From: Lathyrus oleraceus
Taxonomy: Eukaryota > Streptophyta > Magnoliopsida > Fabales > Fabaceae
Direction: 5' to 3'
Length of the DNA stretch: 64,000 bases
Assembly: GCF_024323335.1 (NCBI RefSeq)
Contig: NC_066581.1
Span: 181,839,330-181,903,329, forward strand
Below the pieces are notes generated by a model. The model searched no databases. It saw only the letters and a list, made by a program, of their open reading frames with translations, and was not told the origin of the DNA. How positions within the stretch are numbered: position 1 is the stretch's first letter; each line of letters starts with the position of its first letter. The position numbers and the translations under genes were made by a program. Below, in pieces: positions 57,440 through 64,000 of this stretch.

Positions 57440-59827
57440 AAAAAAAAGGTATGCAAATGAAAAACAGAATAGCTCGCTAAGTTGAAAACCCGAAAGGGCG
57501 GCTTAGGCAAAAATGAGCGTCTCGGTGGATAACCCGAAAGGGTGATCTAGGAAAAAGTTAGAGACTTGGAAAAAAGAGTATATTTGCATCCCGCTAGATT
57601 GAGTACCTCACCCTGGGGCAATCTAGGCAAAAATTAGGGATTTGGCAAGTAACTGCATCCTGACAAGACTTTCTGTTCCGCGGTTGTCTTTTCGTCAGAG
57701 ACTCTCGATTCATCGTCGACTGAAGCTTCGAATACATCGAGATTCAAATTGGTAGAGAAAGGATCATTATGTTCAATGTAGCCCTCTTCCAATATACATC
57801 ACTGATTTCAAATTTGTACAGATCTATGGAGTCTTGCCATTTGCAGGCTACCATTCCATCAAATAAATTTGAGCTTTTTATCCAATTATTTGCACTCTTA
57901 TTTGTTTCAATTCAAGAAATGTTTTGCATGTTTTAATTGATAAAATGTCATTGTTTTAAACAAATAAATTTTTCAAACTATTGTTTTAAACAAAGTGAAC
58001 ATTCACAATGATGAAAGGATACTTAAGAATTTCTCAGTGCTCTCCCAAGGGTGGCATGATTTCCAACAGGTAAGACATTTGTTCATATTCCTGGCATGGT
58101 TATATCCTCTTTATCCTGATTTGCTGTTGGGGTTGTTCCCCAAGCAGAGCCTCTGTTGAGATCTTGTTCCCCAAGCAGAGTGCTTGTTGAAGACTTCGTT
58201 TTCTCCAACAGTTTTTCTCCCTAGCATGGGTGCTTTCCTTTGGAAGATTCGGTAGTTGGTGGTTTGAGACCCCGGTACCCCGTCACTCTCCCCAGTGCAG
58301 TCGCCAGCGGAGTTGTTGCTTCTCTCCCCAGCATGGGTGCTTTCCCTTTGAAGATTCAGTGTTTGGTGGAGTGATATCCCGGTACTTTACCACTTTCCTC
58401 AGCGCAGTCGCCTGCAGAGTTGTTAATATGATATACTACACTTATGCTTTTTCTCCCCATCAGAGCGCTTGTTGAGGTTTTTCACCTCTTCTCCCTTTAG
58501 CAGAGCAGTGATTTTCTCCTCCTCAGCAGTTGTGGGTTTATTCTTGGAAGGTTCAGCATTTGGTGGTTGATCCCTAGCTCTCCTTCTCATCCCCGGTGGA
58601 TTCCCCAGTGAAGCCATCAGTAGAATTTGTGGTATGGTGGATTTTAGCTGTGATTTCCCCAGAGTCCCCGCCAGTAGATTTGTGGTATGGTGGATTGTAT
58701 CTGTGATTCCCCCAGAGTCCCCAACAGGGCCAGAATCCCCGCCAGAGTTGGTTTTCTCAACAGATTTGTGGCAGTTTCTGCCTGTTGAAATCTTTGTTCC
58801 CCAGTAGGATTGGTTGGTGATCTATCATCCTCGGATGTGGTTGATTTCCTGATGCTTTTTATCCCTAGTAGAGTGGCTTGTTGCAGAAACTACTTGTGCG
58901 ATCTATTTTTTTCCTCAGTGGGTGTATCCCCGATGGAATGGCTGACATTGTTCCCAGTAGAGTTGTTCTTGCAGTTAGATTCTACATGGATGATCTGTTC
59001 TCCCTTTGTGGGTTGTTCCCCAGCGGAGTTATTTGGAGTTGCCTTCGTGACAGTTCTCGCCTGTGCAGTGAACTCCTATTTTTCAGTTGATACTGAGAAT
59101 CTCCCTGCAGATATCTTGGGATTTCTTCATTTCCCCAACAGATTTGTCTTTGTGGCTGTTTACGCCTGTTGTGACTTTCTGTACCCCAGTTGGGTTGATT
59201 TTTTATCCATCACTCAGAGACTTTGTGATTTCTTTGATATCTCGGATCTTTTGCCTACCCGCAGATCTTTACTTTTCAGCATGTAGATCTCCAGCAGTTT
59301 GGCTTTCCAGTTGTTTTTCTTCTGGAGGTGTAGTACCGGGCGTTTGATCCCTGGACCCTGTTTGTTAGATATGTCTATTTTGTCAGCATTCATCAAACAT
59401 AAATTACGCATATTCATGCATAATCATAAACATTCAGATATTCATGTTGCATTTTTTTTTGCCATATATCTCTTGTTGGTTGTCTCCTGCTATGGGTGAT
59501 ATAGATCTCCAATAGATCTTCCCAAGCAGATGTCGGGGGTTTAATCTCTCAATATAGAGTCCGCCCCATAAGCAGAAAGTGTTTGTCTTTCCTTCTGCAG
59601 TTCCCCACTGAGATATACCCTCGTGGATGACGGTTTCTTCCGTTTCCTCCCAACACATATATTGGGATGGATTTTCCTATTGAGTTATATCCTCATAGGA
59701 CGAGTCTTGATTCAGTCTGTCTTTTCGAATCAATCCTGAATTGGCTATTTGTCAACTGTTTCTCATGTTTCCCTGTGGAATAAATGAATGAATTTCCCAG
59801 TAACCGGCAATAATTCTTTTTATCCCC

Positions 59828-60378
59828 AGCAGAGTTTGGGCCTCTACCCTCATACCGGTAGTTGTAAGTCCTATGTTCCTTCTTCTTGGCGGAATTTGTG
59901 GTTATATACCTTTTATTCCTCAGCAAGAGTCGATGGTTTTCTACCCAGTATTCGGTAGTCGTAAATCCTAGTTTTTCTGCTCTTCAGCAGTTGGTGGTTT
60001 GTTATAAACCCTATTTTGTTCCCGTGCGGAATTGTGTTTCTTTTATTCCCACGTGGACGTTGTGGTTTTCTACCCCGTATTCGGTAGATGTAAACCCTAT
60101 CTTTTATCCTCATCAGAGTTGTTAGCTACTACCCCGTATTCGGTAGTTGTAGGTCCTATCTCTTTTCCCCTAGCAGAGGTAACCTTTGTGGTTTGTTCTG
60201 GTTGATGGAGGATTTTGTGGTCTTCTACCCAGTATTCGGTAGTTGTAAATCCTATGTTGTTGTGGTTTTATTCCCAACGGAGTCTGTGCTTTTTTGTGGA
60301 TAGTTGTCGGATGCTAGCAACCCTATCCCCAGCCAGAGTTTTGGTATTCTACCCCGTATTCGGTAGATGTAAACCCTA
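59828..60378 (+). repeat. Dispersed ~32-bp repeat CTACCCCGTATTCGGTAG-TGTAAACCCTAT
   Basis: Six copies near 59831, 59940, 60069, 60128, 60225 and 60349. Each carries TACC and GGTA arms around CGTATTC or similar, so each can form a small hairpin. Spacing varies from about 60 to 130 bp. Confidence 0.8.
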
Positions 60379-60716
60379 ATTTCTCCCCTTTGCAGAGTTA
60401 ACCTTGTTGTTCATCCTAACCGATGATGGTTACTCTTTGTGGTTATCTTCATTCTATATTGATGTTGATATTCCCTTGCTTCTGGATAATTGCCTTTTGC
60501 TAGCAATTGTATCCCCAGCAAATATTCTTCTGGATAATTGTCGTTTGCCTGCAATTTTATCCCCTTTGAAGTTGCCAGCAAGTCCTTGTGGATAATTGTT
60601 GTTTATGCAATTCATCCCCAGCGGGTCTTCTTTCATTTACCCCTTTTGCTTGGTAATGATTGTTGCTCTCTGTGATCGGTCATCTTTATATACCTAGTTT
60701 TGGTATCCCGATGCCT

Positions 60717-61500
60717 TTCTTTTCGGTTGATTTATCCTTTATTAACCCAGTAACCGGTTGTGGATAATCTTCCATGCGAGTATGTTATTCACGTTCTGAC
60801 GGTAATGGATAATATATCTCATGCACTCTTCAGTCGAAGCCTGTTGTATTTCCCCAGTCGAGTAAGATTCGTTATTCCTTTTTGCGGAATCGAATATTCT
60901 TTGTTGTTCTTGGATGATTGTCGGATGCTTGCAATTTATCCCCTGTGAGTTGTCTTTCGTTTACCCTGTTATTGTGGTATCGATTGTCTCTCTTTTTGGT
61001 TGACCACCTATTATATACCCTATAACCGGTATCTCTGGTGTCTCTTCTTTTCGAGTATATTATTCACGTTCTGACGGTAATGAATAATGTATCTCATGCG
61101 CTCTTTGGTTGGAGTCCTTTGTTGATTTTCCCCAATTGAGTAAGATTCGTATTCTTTGTAGAATCGAATATCCATCCTTTAACAAGTTTGTGTTTTGGAT
61201 GATGAGTGTTTTGGCATATATACCAATTCACGTTTTCGGTAGGTCACCTATTATATGCCCTAACCGGTATCCCTGGTGTTTCCTTCCATGCGAGTGTATT
61301 GTCTATGTTCTGACGGTAATAGATAATATATCTCATGCGAGTATTCTATCCATGTTCTGACGATAATGGATATTATATCTCATGCACTCTTTGGGTTGGT
61401 CCCAACTGAGTAAGATTCGTTCTCCCGTTGTGGATTCGAATGTCCATCATGTGAGTCGATTTGCTTTTTCAAGCCCTCCTTTCGGATGATGAGTGTTTTG
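60717..61500 (+). repeat. Diverged tandem repeats in E 3' region (about 200-300 bp units)
   Basis: Blocks AACCGGT, TTCCATGCGAGTATGTTATT, TGACGGTAATGGATAATATA, TCTCATGCACTCTT and GAGTAAGATTCG recur about four times with indels. They match the 209-bp duplication in F (48192-48620). Confidence 0.75.
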
Positions 61501-62347
61501 GCATATATACCAATTCACGCTTTGGTCGGTAACCTATTATATACCCAGTAACCGGTATCCCTGGTGTTCCTTCCTTTCTACTCCCTATTATGACCTTGGT
61601 CCCCTGTGGAGTCAGATTTTCCTGAGTTGAGGTACCCTTTTCAGGTCTTTCTCAGATGTTTGGTTGATTGATATCTCTCACCCTTATACTGGTCTTAGAT
61701 ATTCATTCTTCCTGAGTTTGTTACCCTTATACCGGTAACATCTCATTCTTTGTTGCTTTCCCAGGAGAGTCTTTTTTTGTTAGACTTTCTCCAGTGGAGT
61801 TTCTTGTGGTGATTTTTACCCTTTTGCTGTATTGGCGTTTTCCCCAATATATGCAATTTTCCCCGGCAGGGAGGTTCTTTGTGAATCTTTTCCCCAGTCC
61901 GAGTCCGAATTTTTATCCGAAGTGTCCTTTGTGGATAGTTTGAGTCAGCTTGTGTCTTTCCAATGGGTGTGTCTTCCTTTGGAATTCTTCTTTTCCCAGT
62001 TTGAGTCTTTCGCTCCCCAGTGAGTTCTCCGGTCCAGTCGTGTCTTGTTCGCGCAGTGTCAGTTTTACCCTAATTCAGAGTCGTGTCCTTATCACGCATT
62101 CTTTTCTTACCCCCACGAGAGTCTTGTTAGAGTCTCTGTTCCTGGCGAGTGTATTACTCTGATGGATCGTCTTTTCTTCTTTGTGGATCATTATTCCCCA
62201 CAGAGTTTTGCTTGTCTTTGCATGCATACATATGCATCATGAGGTCTCTTAGGGACCAAAATTTGTCTCATTATTGTTATTTAAGCCCATTCTACCGCGT
62301 CGAGATGAAGATTTCTAAACTTCACTTCTCCGGCTAGAATGACCTTA

Positions 62348-62359
62348 AATAGGGGCATT
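62348..62359 (+). promoter_or_regulatory. Polypurine-like tract of E
   Basis: AATAGGGGCATT directly precedes the 3' LTR start TGTAAGACCCC at 62360. Confidence 0.75.
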
Positions 62360-64000
62360 TGTAAGACCCCAATTTTGTCCCTAAGATCCCTCATGGCATC
62401 ATATCATATCATTCATTGCCTCAAGGATCATTGTGCACCTTGCTCTTTCCCTATGGGTGGGTTATTTTTTGAGAGTGATTTCTTGATCACCAAGCATGTT
62501 TTGCATTTGTATATCATTGCATTTCTTTTATCACTAACCAAAAGTACAAAAATATGTCATCTAACCCTTGTCTTACAGATGAAGCAATCAACAGTCAAAG
62601 CAGTCAAAGGCAGTCATTGAGCAATAGGTGGTGGCCATTCTTGAGAAATTGGACCCAACAATCATTATCAAGAGTTCATATGAGCTATGATGTTATCTTG
62701 AATCAAAATCCCAAGTGGTAGAGGCTTGAATTTCATCAGAACATTGCCAGGTCATCTGAAAAACCTAGAAAGTCAACTGCTAGGTCAACTGTGGATTTGG
62801 AGGTGGGAAGTGATTAGAAATACTTCATTCATGTTCAAACAAGTCTCATTTGACATTTCAAACATCAACATTGAAGAAAATAAAGTCAGGTCAAAACTTT
62901 CCAAAAATAGAAAGTGACCTATAATTCAAAATTGCCAAAAATGGAAAGGTTTTAATCTAGCTTCAACTTCAAATTACATCATCAAGAAAGCTTCAAATGA
63001 AATCTTGTTGAACATGAAAGTTGTAGATCTTTCTCTCCCATTTCCAAAAAGTCTAAGATCATCCACTTCTCATGTGTGGTTAAGAAGATGTGATCAAATC
63101 ATGGCAAAGTGTGCATGGAGATTCAAATGTGCATAACTTCTCAACCAAATGTCCAATTCAAGTGGCTCTTTTTTGTACATTCTTCTCTTGACCTCTACTT
63201 TCCAAAATATGCATTGCATTACACCAATTCTCATCACATAATCATTTGCACATTCTTGGATTTTTGGAGGGAATTTTCAAAATTTGAAATTGGTGCATTG
63301 TTTAAGCATGGTACCATTGCATTTAGCTTCAAAATGAGTTTTTAAGTGAATTTAAACACAAACCCGTGCACTGTTCACCCATGATTTTCATGCACAAGGG
63401 TGAAATGCCAATTTGCACAAACACTCCATTTTGGCTAATCCACTTAACCATTGCTTAAACATGTTTAGGAGAGTGATTAGGGAGAGGTATATATAGCAAA
63501 TCATAACTGTTTTTCTGCTAACAACACTTCATTTTTCAGATCTAGAAATTTTTCACACTTTTTTCTCTCAAAATTTTCTCTCCAATTCTTCAACAATTTG
63601 CATTTCCTTTGGTTGATTCATGCTTCTGGAGAGTTCTTGAGCAAGATTGAAGGAAGATCCATAGCAATTGGTGCTGTTTTGTGGAATACTCGAAGCTTTG
63701 AACATCAATGGTGAATCCAAAATTTGTGGAGATCGTGTGCAATTGAGCTGCAATTCCTCTTCCAATCATCCATACAAGTGTTCTAGAGGAGATTTTGAAC
63801 ACTGCAAGGCTTGAACAACACCAAATACAGTTCTGCTTCTACAAGAGGTTACAAATCGCATCTCATAACTTTGATTTTCATTGCCATATTATGATAGATC
63901 TTGTGATGTTGAGTAGTTTAGGCTTTGAATCGTGTGAATCCATGTTGTATTGAGTAAGATATGACTGTTTGAAGTTTGGATGATGATTTTTCTTTTCCTC
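62360..64000 (+). repeat. 3' LTR of E, truncated by the window end
   Basis: It matches 22662 onward with about 24 differences in 1641 bp by eye (about 1.5%). The TATA box is at 63488-63496. About 3.4 kb of the LTR should lie beyond the window. Confidence 0.95.

Larger units (their letters stand above)
57440..62347 (+). other. E 3' untranslated region (4.9 kb), repeat-rich
   Basis: Non-coding, with four kinds of internal repetition. First, CCCGAAAGGG hairpins just after pol (57489-57498 and 57533-57542). Second, many variants of TTCCCCAGCAGAGT from about 58137 to 60620, with an exact TCCCCAGCAGAGT at 59823-59835. Third, a ~32-bp CTACCCCGTATTCGGTAG element (59828-60378). Fourth, a longer repeat with GCGAGTATGTTATTCACGTT and GAGTAAGATTCG (60717-61500). 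Open frames here are accidental. Hypervariable repeat-bearing 3' regions are known in Ogre-type elements. Confidence 0.8.
22662..64000 (+). mobile_element. Ogre-type Ty3/gypsy element E, incomplete at the window edge and split by F
   Basis: The 5' LTR starts TGTAAGACCCC at 22662, and the same start recurs at 62360 for the 3' LTR. Between them are a tRNA-Arg type primer site, ORF1, gag-protease, an intron, and RT/RNase H/second RNase H/integrase, with a 4.9-kb 3' untranslated region. If the right LTR is as long as the left (5045 bp), the element ends near 67.4 kb and is about 24.8 kb after removing F, which agrees with the size of pea Ogre. The left flank CTATC (22657-22661) should recur after the right LTR. 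Visible LTR parts differ by about 1.5%. Confidence 0.92.

Noticed and set aside
59828..61500. CRISPR-like or tRNA-like arrays in the 3' region
   Set aside because: Repeats are diverged, spacings irregular and the setting is a plant retrotransposon. No tRNA fold was found beyond the short match to the tRNA acceptor end.
57440..62347. Open frames such as 58810-59286 (158 codons) in E's 3' region
   Set aside because: They follow repeated TTCCCCAGCAGAGT-type units, have skewed hydrophobic composition from T-rich DNA, and show no counterpart in F.

Overview
The window is plant nuclear DNA made entirely of nested LTR retrotransposons. I found no host gene, tRNA, rRNA or CRISPR array. The best fit is a Fabeae legume (pea, vetch, faba bean, lentil or Lathyrus). 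The reason is two Ogre-type (Ty3/gypsy, Tat lineage) elements with LTRs of about 4.7-5.0 kb, a tRNA-Arg type primer site, an extra ORF upstream of gag, an intron between protease and reverse transcriptase, and a second RNase H domain. The organism call is inference from element type.

Layout, named by layer. A is an old Ogre-like element on the minus strand, surviving as two pieces (7793-8269 and 20838-22661). Three elements landed in it. B (about 600-7792, minus) is a decayed Ty1/copia element whose outer left LTR is itself cut by an unidentified element X (1-602). C (8270-20837, plus; TSD AATCC) is a SIRE/Maximus-like copia derivative. E (22662 to beyond 64000, plus) is an Ogre. Inside C's left LTR is D (9221-14032, minus; TSD GGTAG), a 4.8-kb solo LTR of the same family as F. 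Inside E's integrase is F (36481-56422, plus; TSD CCATG), a shortened Ogre relative. Inside F's 3' untranslated region is G (48629-50616; TSD TTTTG), a solo LTR with Tekay/Del-like ends.

How the parts work. E carries ORF1 (28731-30179), gag-protease (30480-33766), a 262-bp intron, and RT/RNase H/aRNase H/integrase (34029-36480 continuing at 56428-57439). It is broken by four nonsense codons, one frameshift and the insertion of F. C keeps open gag-protease and env-like frames but has lost integrase, RT and most of RNase H, so it would depend on enzymes from a relative. F keeps one open gag-like ORF (42310-43602) and only scraps of pol, so it would also be non-autonomous.

LTR divergence counted by eye agrees with the nesting order: B about 4%, C about 2.6%, E about 1.5% over the visible part, F about 1.2% over the part aligned. 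The least expected signals are non-coding: motifs in the Ogre 3' regions that are complementary to the element's own primer-binding site, paired hairpins with a compensatory change in the E leader, a hairpin shared by all visible Ogre-type LTRs, and a palindromic TACGCGTA cluster in G.
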